In this document: positions 49,610 to 61,535 of the stretch, piece after piece | Layout of the letters: each line of letters begins with the position of its first letter | How positions within the stretch are numbered: position 1 is the first letter of the stretch | Assembly: GCA_026874595.1 (NCBI GenBank) | Contig: CM049311.1 | Coordinates: 20,270,176 to 20,334,175, forward strand | Length of the DNA: 64,000 bases | Reading direction: 5' to 3' | Source: Sipunculus nudus | Lineage: Eukaryota > Annelida > Sipuncula > Golfingiida > Sipunculidae | Notes under the pieces: generated by a model | Database searches by the model: none | Told to the model about the DNA's origin: nothing | The model's input: only the letters and a program-made list of their open reading frames with translations | Program-made: the position numbers and the translations under genes

Positions 49610-50574
49610 CTAAGCGAGATCGTCTGCCTTTGAGTTTCTTTTTCCTGAGTAATTTGGACGGTGTATCCCGTTCAGAGCGACTACTCTTTGGTGTCGAGGA
49701 CTGATATGTGTTGAAGTGACTATTGACATGCCTTTGCAGCGCCACCTGGCTGGTAAAGCGCAAACAACAGCCATCAACAATACATCGGAAGGGCTTATCC
49801 CCACTATGGCTGACTACATGACGCTCTAGCCAAGACAACGAGCATGATTGCTTGTTGTAAACTTTACAGCCATGCCACAGACAAACAAACGTCTCATGGT
49901 CAACCTGCGTGTCTACATGTGCTGATTTAATATGCTCCATTAGTAAACCCGTGGCCGTTGCTCGGCCACATTTGTCCCATTTGCAGGTTTCTCGATTATT
50001 ATCACTTGCAGTACTATTGGCAGGCGCTGCCTTTGTGACTGACTCTACATTGTTGTACTTTAATTTCTTTGGTGTACAAACACGTATTTCCTTGTTCCCC
50101 TGTGGCATGCACGATGCCCCTATCCGCATTGGAGAATTGGGTGCCCGCTTTGTGGGTCCAGTGCATGTTGTATTGACAGTGAGACTGGTATAAAGAGACC
50201 CTGAGATATTTGAAGAATTATAGGCAGTGTTGGCACAATTTCGAGAGGGTCCGCAGGGTAAACCTGCCGCACCCTCTAAAGTTGAAACAGATCGTTTGAT
50301 TGGTTCCCTGCTGCCCACGTCTGTTTTGTGACACTTTCTGGGACTGGTGCGTGTTGTCTGGGCGGGCGGCAGGGCGGCCGGGGGTAGCTCATCCCCTGAG
50401 TGTTTGATGTGGCTGCTGTGGGCGCAGGTACACAAGTCGGCGGTGCCGTTGGTTAGGGGCGCCTCCAAGTGCATGCTGGGACTGTTGTTTCCTGAGAGAT
50501 CAACGGAATTTGCCACCTGGTTGTTGTTCACACACAGTTCCACCCGACATGTGCCATTCTTTAGGTGAATCAAT
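49610..50574 (-). CDS. AEBP2: AEBP2/jing orthologue, zinc-finger exon (partial CDS)
   Basis: PRC2 accessory subunit (nuclear; helps PRC2 bind nucleosomes and supports EZH1/2 activity on H3K27). The exon encodes 321 full codons. Residues 1-196 are low-complexity and Ser/Thr/Asn-rich. Three zinc fingers follow: ZnF1 197-219 (C-x4-C-x11-H-x4-H, 49917-49985), ZnF2 231-256 (C-x4-C-x15-H-x3-H, begins CLWHGCKVYN, 49806-49883) and ZnF3 264-286 (C-x4-C-x12-H-x3-H, 49716-49784). The linker HSGDKPF joins ZnF2 to ZnF3. A basic run RKKKLKGRRSRL (310-321) matches the KR-rich segment of vertebrate AEBP2 that contacts RBBP4. The order CLW-GCKVYN, SWL-RH, HSGDKPF is diagnostic of AEBP2. The donor is CTTAG/gtgagt. 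The 5' boundary is a likely acceptor, gcatttcag/A. The frame stays open upstream to an ATG at 50609, but that ATG lies in a dispersed repeat motif, so I prefer the acceptor. The family call is firm; the exon start is moderately sure. Confidence 0.93.
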
Positions 50575-50588
50575 CTGAAATGCATATG

Positions 50589-50622
50589 AACAAGGGACCT
50601 ATGGGTCACTGTGCTCAGCTGA
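50589..50622 (+). repeat. Short dispersed motif next to AEBP2 exon
   Basis: AACAAGGGACCTATGGGTCA and the following GTGCTCAGCTG match 26472-26504, and more loosely 13147-13177. The in-frame ATG at 50609 upstream of the zinc-finger exon falls inside it, which suggests this sequence is intron, not coding. Confidence 0.7.
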
Positions 50623-51592
50623 CGTTAACCTTGAAGGTGAAAATCTAAAATAATATCTAATGGAGATAAAGTGTAAGAGGAAGAGGTAATAAAGGCCATG
50701 GTTGGTTTATATGATTGGTTTGTATTGATGAGCAAGAAATTGTTGCAAATAATATTTTGTGACCTGACCATGTGTTTCCTAATGTTGAAACTAAAGCATG
50801 TGAGCAGTTTGTGAACAAATGATCTGTACTATTACCATGATCATTAGTTGGTTTTTCGATTAACTGTTGACATTTCAGTAGTTTACACATTTGTTCAATT
50901 GAATCTATTTTTTTGTATAATATATATTATTGAATATATAAGTATTTTATTTATGAAATGTATACAGTTGAAATATAGCTAATTAACAATATAAAACAGG
51001 GCAAACAAAGCCTGATCTCAAATTCTGCTGAGGCAGGAAAATAATGAAGAAATGTTTGTATTAAATCCTGATTTTTTTATCACATCAATTATTTTCTAAT
51101 TTAAGTTTATATTTCTATACATTTCCAATTTAACATATATATCTAAATATAAAAGTTGTTTCATAATTCTCAATTGCATCATCATAAATCTCAATCTTGT
51201 CAGATAACACCACATCATGCATAAAAATGTTTATTTATTTTTTACCACAAAAATATATCCTTTAAATCTGCAAAACAATAAATATCTAAAAATAATACTT
51301 GATTTAGATTTCACAATTTTTAATTGTGTCTTTATTTATCCATAATGTTCTACATATTTTATAATAATTTAAGCATACTGATGGGTTCCTTTATATTTGT
51401 TAAAATCATTTTTAAAAGAAAATTGATTTCTTTAAAAATGCTACATTACACAACATTGCATCTTCTGGATTACACCTTGAATTATTTTTTCAAGGAAAGT
51501 TTTTGCATATCGGAGTGGAAACAGCATTACAATTAAGGAGATACAGTGAAAACAATAACAATTACTGCATAACACTTGGTGGGTTGGGTTTG

Positions 51593-51593
<1 letters not shown>

Positions 51594-51625
<32 letters not shown>
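51594..51625 (+). repeat. 32-nt uninterrupted poly-G run
   Basis: G continues without a break from 51594 to 51625. It is preceded by GGGTTGGGTTTGC and followed by TGATTGGGG. It is strongly G-quadruplex-capable, and its length is likely to be misassembled or polymorphic. Confidence 0.95.
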
Positions 51626-51626
<1 letters not shown>

Positions 51627-51794
51627 GATTGGGGTGGTGATATTAGAATAACTGTACACCTGTCACCACAGCAGGGGATCTCCCCCAGTGACTGTAACAA
51701 ATCAGAAACCCTGGCATAGCTGACTTCCAGTGACCTGGAGTGGGACCCTGCATCTGTAATCAGAGCAAGTGACTACAGAAAAAAAATCAATAAC

Positions 51795-52531
51795 TAGCTT
51801 AATTTTCAAGCTTTTATTTCCAAATTTCAGATTTAGACAAACAAAATATTTATGTTTACATGCTGTGAAAATTAAATCAATGGTGCTTACAGGAAAAAAA
51901 CGTGCCATGGTCAAAGTTGGGCAAAATTTAAGGTACTGATTTTTTTTTTATGCTAATAACTTAAAAAATTTACAAAATTCAGATCTAATTTTGGGTAAAC
52001 AATTGAATCTTAATTAAACATAGTTATATACTTGAAAAAATAGACTCTAGTTTCAAAATTTTTCATGTTGAGTGAGTTATTATTTTTCCTGATTTTTTAC
52101 AAAGTCCAATATGTTTGGGCACATAACTTAGAGAATTTATACTTTACAGACTTAATTTCTGGCATGTACATAGGAACTATATAGAGGAATATTTATGGTA
52201 AATATGAGGAAAAACAGATCAGTGGTTTTGAAATGAGGCAGCCCTGAAGTGTGAAAATAGGATTTTAATAAAAAATTGAGGTTTTTCCTTAATTTCTCAA
52301 AGGAACGAAGTCGCAAAGACCCAGTTTTCGGCTTGGTAGGAGATCTTGGGGACATCTAACATTATGCTGAATTTTGGATTCCTAGGTCTTACGGTTTCAA
52401 AACGTGCCACATCTACGGACGGACGGACGGACGGACGGACGGACGGACGGACGGACGGACGGACAGACGGACGGACGACGGACAATGGACCACGACTATA
52501 GCTCAGATGACTTATAGTCAGCTGAGCTAAA
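51795..52531 (+). repeat. Repeat family A, copy 3 with long (GGAC)n tail
   Basis: Nearly identical to 28380-29117. The (GGAC)n tract (52416-52482) is longer than in copy 2. It ends in the same hairpin GCTCAGATGACT-tat-AGTCAGCTGAGC and TAAAAA. Minus-strand frames at 52152-52355 and 52297-52560 (RPSV repeats) are shadows of the repeat and its microsatellite. Confidence 0.9.
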
Positions 52532-52784
52532 AATGTTAACCTGGAATCAGTAAAAAACATTTAAATGACATTGAGATTTACTATATTGATATTACCTGTA
52601 TATAACAATTATGATATGTTTTGCAGTACACAGCTACATTATAGACTGGTGTGACTGTTTCAACAAAATAAGTATGCAGGATGCAGTCCAAGTGATGCAT
52701 TACAACGTGGATGCTTTACACAGCATGACAACAAATTTACAAATCCTAATGATGCTGCCATCTGGGGAGTGAAGAACTGCATTT

Positions 52785-53260
52785 TTATATATTTTTGTTT
52801 GAGGCAACTGCCTCCATTTTTTTAATGCAAGCTTAACTAAGTATGTACATCTACAGAATTCAATTCCAGCTTCAGACTCTGTGAAAGGGCAGTTATACAA
52901 GCTTCCTCTCATTTTGTATCCTGGTGTTAACCTGCCCCGTGACAACCGCACCTGCGGGCTCTGGGTGTGTAATGGTACACATTGCTGAGTCATACCACCA
53001 ATTGACAAAGGAACCCCTGAAAGATGCACTTGTATATGAGTGAACCACAGCCTTCCCATTGGGCCTGCAGAGTACTTATCCTGGGTTGGGGACAATGAAA
53101 AATGTCAATCCCCCCTCCCCCAATCCCATCCCCTCTCCTCTCCTCCTCCCCCCTCCCATCCCATCCCATGAAAATCTCAAACCCCACCCAGGCTGAGATT
53201 CAAACTCAAGATCACCTGGCTTGGAGCCCTGTGCTTTAACCCAAGACCAAAGAAGCCGGT
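52785..53260 (-). repeat. tRNA-derived long SINE (family D), copy 2
   Basis: Minus strand: A-box-like TGGTCTTGGGTT (53238-53249) and B box GAGTTTGAATCTC (53195-53207), then the same body as 36065-36468. A purine-rich (minus strand) tract of about 60 bp (53106-53165) interrupts the body. It includes GGTTAACACCAGG and GGAATTGAATTCTGTAGATG near the tail. Confidence 0.8.
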
Positions 53261-56200
53261 AAATATTACAACTTTTATGTCCAATCATTTAATTCTCATA
53301 ATCTAGTGGGAATATATTGTATAAGTATTCACCAGAGTCTAAATAAAAAGCCTTGGTGTGTAAATGGATATGTAATCAAACTACAAACATTGTTACTGTA
53401 ATTACATCTTAATAGTAATTATGGCAGTCCATTAAAATTATTTATACCCAATAAAGCTCAATTCCATAACACCAAAATTTACAAATATTCAGATTTTTCA
53501 TCCAATACATTCCATCACATGTTTACAGCCCATTTCAAGTGCTCTGTTCAGCTGTAACTTTTTAACATAGAAAAAAATATATTTGTTTGGTTATTTTCTT
53601 GACATCATAATCAATATCAATCCCACTTTGAAATGTTACACCAGGATTATGAAAATGAGTTCCATATCTCTTTACCACCTGAGCCAAAGTATAAAATGTA
53701 AGTTTCAAATGACCAAAAATTTATGATTTGTACCCAATTTCATTACTGTGACAGCCTGACAGGTACAACTTCATTTCTGTACTGATAGGGTAAATACAGT
53801 GCTAGTGGATTCCTTTTACTGTACATATTATAGGACTAATGAATGTCCAAGCTCTCAAGAGTTCACGAACTATGCATGGAATCTGAGCATGAATATTTGC
53901 CTTCTGCAATACAGTCCGTTCACAAATGTTTTGAGAAACCTTAATTAAGAATTTAAAATAGCAAAAAACAAATTAAATAAAAATCTGACTAGACGGAAAT
54001 AGATCTAAAATTCTGTAATTGGCTGATTCCTCAGTGATACAGGGTAAAAGGTGGTAGTCCCTGGCTTCTGTCTGATAATTTACATTGGTATTTAACAAAT
54101 TTAAAACAAAATAGTATGTATATACACAAAAATCAATGTGAAGGGAGGTGTTTTTATATTCCTTTCAATGAATTTTACAGGGCAAAAGGTTTGCAAACTG
54201 ATTTGTGTATCACCATCCTGTATGGTGAATCCGTTTGTCTCGAGGGCTGCCTGGTAATACACAGCCCTAATATATTACATATATTATTAATGTGCTACAC
54301 ATAACCAGGGGTTGAAATTAGACCTATATCTTATAGGTCAGGATAAGAAAGGCTGCACACAGAAGGCAGCATAATATTCCTGCAAGCCTGAGAATCTACA
54401 GATCATATTTTTTAGTATTTCTTTTTTAATTATTTAAACCATGCTTTTACACAATTAAACTGGTACAATTGTTATGCTTTTTCTAAGCTGGAATGTCTGA
54501 GAAGGAATATCCAATTGCACAACCACCAATTTTCCTAAGGCACATATTTTCAGATATGGCTTGTAAGTTGTAGCTATACAATAATATCAGTGACTGAACC
54601 GACATTACAAGCACTAGGCCTCAAGGCCCTGTATAATTTAAAAGCCTGTTTAAAAACTTGATCCCTTACCGAGTGGCTATGCCTAGAATTAAAGCTACCC
54701 ATGTACTGGCATGACAGACATACCTTAGAAGGTCATGTTTGTATTAAGATTATTTACACAGTAGCTCCTTCTATGTTAACTCAACCTGTGTAAAAATTTC
54801 AACATGACCTTGATCCCGCTGCATTCCCGCACAAATTTATCAATCTTCCAGTACAAAACTGGATTGGGCTGGTTATTTATTGAAGTACATTATGCAGAAG
54901 TCATATAGTTATGCTTGGAAATCTCTTGTCAAGAAGGCTTGCTCCATGGATTAAAAGAGAGGTTATTTACAAGAAAATATAAAATTCATGAGGTATGTAA
55001 GAGAAATTTGTTCAGCTCTGCAAGTGGCATCATTTTTATCACACTATAGCAACTAATTTAAACAAATTAACTAAATATTTATCTGTGGTTCTTTCTTTGA
55101 ATGATTTTCATGAATAATGACAATTTTCAATAATTCTGGACTAGCTTTTAATTTCCATTAATTAAAGAAGGACTATAATTAACTCTCATTTATCAAGAAA
55201 GAACCCTTTGCCCAAGGATCTTTCTTGGTTTTACCTTGACTTATATAAGAGTAAAACATTCATTAACAGAAACAATCAGTATATTTTCATACTTGATGAA
55301 CTATTTAACCTAGAGTAAATGAAGAGTAAAATGCCAACACAAGTCTGAAACTAACACCATTAATCTACTGTCACCAGAGGGACAATACCCCCATGCTAGT
55401 GTTTATCCATTCATAAAACATTACATCAAGTATAAAATTTATTTATTAACATGAAATAAAGGGAAGGTGGTATGGAGAGTTCAAACCCAGCAACTCCAGA
55501 CAAAGCATTACTCGCATGACAATCTTAGCATACCAAACCAAACTTATTTACAAGCTGAACTAATCAGTTCACTTAAACCTGAGCTTCTCTCAACATTTAA
55601 GTTACAAGCAGTGTATGCAAGACATCATTCAAAACAAAATGATAAATGATTGTGCATATGTGTACAGGGGTGGAAATTTACTACTTAAAGCCATACCTAC
55701 AATGGCAAAATAAATGCCTTTACTGAAGGGAAATCTCTCAAATGTGCAAGGATAGTTTTCAGCATGGTTTGAACTCTTAGTTAAATATATTCAAATCCTG
55801 AGGCTTATAAAATTTAGGAAGTTTTGCAGTTTACAGTTGTGTGATCAATCAGAAACTGTGCCTGTGAACTCCATGTGAACTCAGCCCATAGGAAACCCAT
55901 CCAGGATAAAACCCAGCAGAAGTCCCATGGACTTGTCTAAACACAACAACCAGTTCAGCTGAAAATGTAGCTGTTCTGATTTGGTCATGTATGTCCTGCA
56001 TCTTTCAGACTCTCCAGGGACTATTTTTACTCCTAGTGTATGATTTTAAACTGTGATGCTCAGGAGCAACTTAAAATGTGTAAAGAAGTCTGTAAGCTAC
56101 AGGTAGTAGCTGTTTGATCAAACAGAACCCTGTTCTCTCGTCTCCAATGTTTAAAAATCCTGATGTTACAAGAATGTTGATATGATTCAATGTTTGGTTT

Positions 56201-56725
56201 GAAACAGTTACGTAGCCAGTTTTGCCTGTTATTGTGCATTCTAGTGTTGATTTTGCAACAGAAACGTCTTTTGATGTAACTGTGCTGCTATCTGCTAAGA
56301 TGATATTTATTTCCTACAATGATGTACCTAATTATGTTTTCTTAGATATTTATAATATACCACAGCCAGACTGAAACATGATATTGTATATACTGATACA
56401 AGTAAGGTTTTCTGAGTCACAGCCGTCTCAGATACAATTACATATTTTACGTAGTATATATCTGCCCTTGTCATGTTTAAGAAAGAACTAATGTTACATA
56501 TATCTAGGTTTCTTTTTCTTTTATCTAGTAAACATCTGGAGCCATGGATAAAGTAAATTTCATTATATCACTAGCACAGTAGTATCAACTCAGTAAAAAC
56601 ATTCAGATAGAAAGATTTACACTTAAATCCACATTCCTACCAGACAATGAGTGAGGTTATTATAACTTTTAATACTGTGATAATTACTTAAAGGTGCAGT
56701 GAACAATACATTGTGTCATGGTGCA

Positions 56726-56748
56726 ATCACACTTTTAAAAAGTGTGAT
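56726..56748. repeat. Small perfect inverted repeat
   Basis: ATCACACTTTT-a-AAAAGTGTGAT, 11-bp arms with a one-base centre. No further context. Confidence 0.7.
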
Positions 56749-57669
56749 GGGAACAAGTCAAAATTCAGTTTATATCACATGATTTTCTAAAATAAAATGT
56801 TCAAATCATATGTCAACTGCTATCTCCCCCCCCCCCCATGTCATACAGTAAATGTAAATTGTTTTCTTTTTTTAAATATACTCTTAAAAGGTGTTTGTGT
56901 TAAAAGGTCAATTCAACAAATTTTCTGAAGAGCTGAGTATTGCAGTCTAACCAAGTTTAAAAATAAAACCAAATACTATCACTGGTCAGAACAGTTATGG
57001 CCCTGGCGGCAATACACAGCAAACCCACCCACTGAAAGCAGCATGCCAACTGGGTGAGGAGTGTATCAAAATGGGTTACTTATAATGCAAGAAGTATGAA
57101 AAACACTAAAAATAAAATAATCCAGCAGCCAAATGTAAACCCTCATCAACCCCAAACTCTAACAAAATATTCTGGACAAGCTTCAACACTTAACTCTTGA
57201 AAAGGTTCTCTAGGTAAAGGTTCTGTGGGAACACATCTATTATAACACAGCCAGAGGGCAACCAGAGTGCTTCCAGCTAGCTGACCTCCATATGACACCA
57301 GACTTGATATATATAAAGGATTACTGGGCTCACTGACAGCCTGATGTTGACTTTAACCATTAATCACCACCTCTTCCCCAGGCTGGTCCAGCTTCTTCAA
57401 CCATCTGGTTTATTTAACACTGACCAGGCCACACCTGTAGCCCACTCACTTCACTAGTAGTCTTATCACTGAACACCTCTCAATATTAAAAGTGAGGCTA
57501 AGGTATAGTAGAACCTCAAATATCCTAATGGTTTGGGGGACATGATAATTGTTCGGATAATTGAGGCTACAGATATGCTAAGTCAGACATTTTTCAAGAA
57601 GTATACAGCTGGTGTGTTGATATGTATGTCAGCCATATCATTATCAATTTTCATCTTATATGATATATA

Positions 57670-57671
57670 AG

Positions 57672-57731
<60 letters not shown>

Positions 57732-59710
57732 CCCAGATTGCGATCTGGACGGATCTTAGATCTGTCCAGCCCAAATTGCGATCGCAGTTCAGGCAGGCCC
57801 AAACTGCGATCGCAATCCAGGCTGGCCAGATCTTAGATCTGTCCAGCCTATATTGCGATCGCAGTTTAGTCCGGCCAGGATTGCGATCTTGTCTTTCTTG
57901 CTTCAGGATCGCAATCCGGACTGGACAGATCTAAGATCTGTCCAGTCAAGATTGCGATCCTAAACTTGACCAGCCCATATTGCGATCCATGCGATCCAAG
58001 TGTTTCAGCTTGTTAATTTATAGTTATTTTAAAATTTAAAAAAGGAAAATATGTCAAAATTTTAAAATTTTACTCAGACAAGTACTGATTAAATATGTCA
58101 ATATGTTTCACTAATAATATTAAGACTCGTGGCTGTATCAGCTGTCACAAGACTATGTAAATAATCAAAATCTGTATTGCTGGTTCCTCAATTTATGTTA
58201 ATAAAATTAAACTTGCCCATCTCTAGTTTTCTCCTTGTACAATTTATAGGGTGTTCTTATGCTTGAGTTATTTTTTTATTCTTAAAATGGTTTCATAGCT
58301 GAGATTTCTTTTAAATTTTTTACATTTTTCTAAATAAAAATTTTTAAATATGATAAAAAATCAGATCTTAGACAAGTTCTTGTAAAGATTTCTGTAATGT
58401 TGATAATTGTCATAAGACCTTTGCTATGTCTAGTGCTTAGATTGCTGTGAAAGTAGTCCAAAGTGAATATAATAGTTTTATGTTTAAATATAAATTAAAG
58501 CCATAAAACCAGGTACTTATGATCATTATGATCATACTTATGATCAGTTTGTGAAATTTGTAAATTCTGGATTCTCAAGAACTTTGTTTTGCTGAAACTG
58601 AATAAATACCAGACATGATAAGAATACTTTGCAAAAATATTTGAATGTGAATATGAATATATGTACTCCATAATTTCATGCATAAAAATAGGAATACAGG
58701 TATAAATGAAAGTATTTGAATACAAATGCAAATACTTTCAAAATGTAATCATGTAATATTATTTTAATAATCATTTATTTCAATTATATTATTAAAAGAT
58801 CTTTTCATATGATGCTGTTATTATTTTTAATTTAAATTATATTTGACACAATATTTGTTATTAATTTATAATAAATAGTTATATTATTTAAGTTTTATTC
58901 TTGGGTAGGAATAACCAGTAATTATTAAATAAAAGTTCTCATTTGTAAAAATCAGAATTACCATGACTGATAATGGACAGGTTTTTTCCAAATAATTCTA
59001 CTGCAATGTAGATAAAGTTATATGGCCAAGTCAAAACCTATGTGAAAACAGCACACCATTCCAACTGTATATAATATAAATGACATCAATCCTCTTCCCT
59101 GTCTCCAAGGATATTATCATAATCTTACATAACTTGAGTTAAACACCATCAGCTCATAATGCAACTTATATTACCACACAAAACCTGCACTTGCTACCTC
59201 CTCTTTCAAATCATATTTTGTGAGCATATAAAACCCATGGTTTCCTTGTTACCTTTTTTCAACAACCATGCAATACTAAATGAGTTGGTGAAACATCCCA
59301 TGTTTCACTCCTGTGATATGAAGGAGTGAAAATTGCCTTTCTGTATTATAATTGTATTTATTATGGGAAAATGGTACAATGCAATACCAAATGAGTTGGT
59401 AAAACAACCAATGTTTCACTCCTGTGATCGTAAAAGCATGGATCGCAATATGGGCTGGTCAAGTTTAGGATCGCAATCTCGGCTGGACTGATCTTAGATC
59501 TGTCCAGACCAGATTGCAATCCTGAAGCAAGAAAGAAGGATCGCAGTCTGGGCCGGACTAAACTGCGATCGCAATCTAGGCTGGACAGATCTAAGATCTG
59601 GCCAGCCTGGATTGCGATCGCAGTTTGGGCCGGCCTGAACTGCAATCGCAATTTGGGCTGGACAGATCTAAGATCCGTCCAGATCGCGATCTGGGCCTTG
59701 ACATATATAT
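57670..59710. mobile_element. 2-kb foldback element with ~265-bp terminal inverted repeats
   Basis: The left arm (57728-57992) and right arm (59436-59702) are reverse complements of each other at high identity. Each consists of alternating modules: ATTGCGATCGCAGTTT, GGCTGGCC-type spacers and the palindrome GACAGATCT-a-AGATCTGTC. The right end finishes CTGGGCCTTGACATATATAT. At the left end the equivalent is expanded into a (TA)n microsatellite (about 57676-57727). The interior (58000-59430) is AT-rich and includes an inverse copy of the 26472-27170 repeat. No transposase is recognised, so it looks non-autonomous. Confidence 0.85.
57676..57728. repeat. (TA)n microsatellite at foldback-element end
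   Basis: Uninterrupted TA/AT dinucleotides of about 50 bp. It probably grew from the terminal ATATATAT of the element. Confidence 0.95.
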
Positions 59711-61059
59711 TGGGCAGTAACTTTATCTCATCTGACTTTTTCTATCACTCAGCTGTAATGGTACATGAGTGAGGCCTTTTAAGTTAATATTAAAAGAGAA
59801 TTGTTATATCAGATATGCTTGTAAGAATTCCTTCAGTTGGTACAATGACCAAATGCAAAATCTTGACCATTAGAGTTACATGACACTTTAAACTGTCTTT
59901 CTTAAATTTAATAATATATGGATAAAAATAATCCCAATATTCTGAGAAAAATATAAAGGGATACAGTAAATTTTCAAGTTATACATAATTATGAAAAATA
60001 TAAAATGTGAGGTATAAAATTTCAAAAATATTAAATAAGTACTTTCCTTTTATTTTGGTGAAAAGTATAAATTTATAACATTCTACAGCTAGGTAAACAA
60101 TGTTAACATATTATGAACAAATTGTGTAAGTGACCCATATTTACTGTACCAGCATCCTGATTAATAATTGCATCTCCATAAGGATATACAATTATTTGAA
60201 TGATGTAACTCGCACATGATATGCCCTCACTGTAGCCACAAAACAAGTACTGCATGTTTCCACAAAAACCAAAATGTGACATGGGAAGACATGTACTTTT
60301 ATAAATAAATCCTGTTTTAGTGTTTAAACACAACCATGGGCATACTGGTAAAAACTGCACTGGACTCATTAACAAACAACAGACACTAAAGGGTATAACT
60401 ATAAGGATTGCATTTACCCCTGAATATATGTATGACTAGCTGAAATAGTAAATCTTAAAGGCGCTTTGTAAGTAGAGACCACATTGTAACATATACTTCA
60501 GTTTAAAAATTCCTTGGATGCTACTCATAAATTCCTGAACAACTTGGACAAATATTTATTGTTCAATAAAAAACATTTTTAAAACATTTTGCCCACAAAT
60601 GTTTTGAACATGCACTGCTGCAGTACCAATATTTAAACACTGATCAATATTATGGCCACAGCCTTTTATAAATACCCCTAATGTTTTGAACTGACAACTA
60701 CAAACTTTTGTAATAATGTTACCCATTTTAGCCACCATTTTTTTTTTCAGGATGATGTTCAGATCACAGACCTATGAGAAATTAATAGATTCAATAAGAG
60801 ATATTTCCATATATGCCATGAAAAAAAATGAACATATTTTCAACACTTGGACACCTGATATAAATATTTCTATTAATACTTCTGTTCTTGCCACAAACCT
60901 TTCAAAAATGACCTAACTAACACATAAATATTTAGTATCCTGAGTTTAAAAACATTAATTTTTTTACCACTCACAGACATAAGACAAGGGCAGATCCAGG
61001 ATTTTTGGTCGGTTGGGGTTAATCATTCAACAAATTATACCAATTAATACAATAGCTAC

Positions 61060-61150
61060 ATATGAATAAGCCTTTTGTAAGAAGTGTATATAGTACACAC
61101 TTTGATAAAACACAGAACATCACACTAAACATCTTCATATATTAAAGGCG
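61060..61150. repeat. Dispersed repeat pair, copy 1
   Basis: GCCTTTTGTAAGAAGTGTAT, CTTTGATAAAACA, AACATCTTCATATA and GAGACATT match 62152-62245 in order. Confidence 0.7.
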
Positions 61151-61535
61151 GAGACATTATGAACACCAATAGATTAACACCAAGGAAAAAGGTCCAACTC
61201 CAGAGGAGGCTTGGCCTATTAATTTAGGAAAATCAATGGTAAGAAAATGGTAATATCTTCCAGGAACTGAAGGGGAGGGGGTGTTAAACCCTTTGACCCT
61301 GCCATAAATGTGGCACATCAATTGAGACATGGCTCTAAACATGCTCATCTGGTTTGATCTGACTGACTGGCTACCAGCTTGAGTAAGATTTCCAACTCAA
61401 GGGGCCGGTCAGGTATAATCATGTCAGACATTCTGACACTTTTGACTTATGTTTAGGATTTGGCAATAACATCATAGCCAGCAGACAAGCAAACAAGTAT
61501 ATTTCTGGATATCCCAATGTGAACTAACATACACT

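Noticed and set aside
49909-50568. Plus-strand frames opposite the zinc-finger exon
   Set aside because: Antisense shadows of the AEBP2 coding sequence.
50575-50609. Extension of the AEBP2 exon to the ATG at 50609
   Set aside because: An acceptor-like gcatttcag lies at the boundary, the upstream sequence is a dispersed repeat motif, and the extra 12 residues match nothing known.
52297-52560. RPSV-repeat protein frame on the minus strand
   Set aside because: Direct read-through of the (GGAC)n microsatellite in repeat A.
52700-53288. Overlapping minus-strand frames, one 131 codons
   Set aside because: They lie in a SINE (copy 2 of family D) that also occurs at 36065-36468, where the frame is not kept.
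57583-57774. 63-codon frame with a Tyr-Ile run
   Set aside because: Read-through of the (TA)n microsatellite.
59361-59651. 96-codon minus-strand frame
   Set aside because: Lies within the right arm of the foldback element; its inverse in the left arm is not open in the same way.
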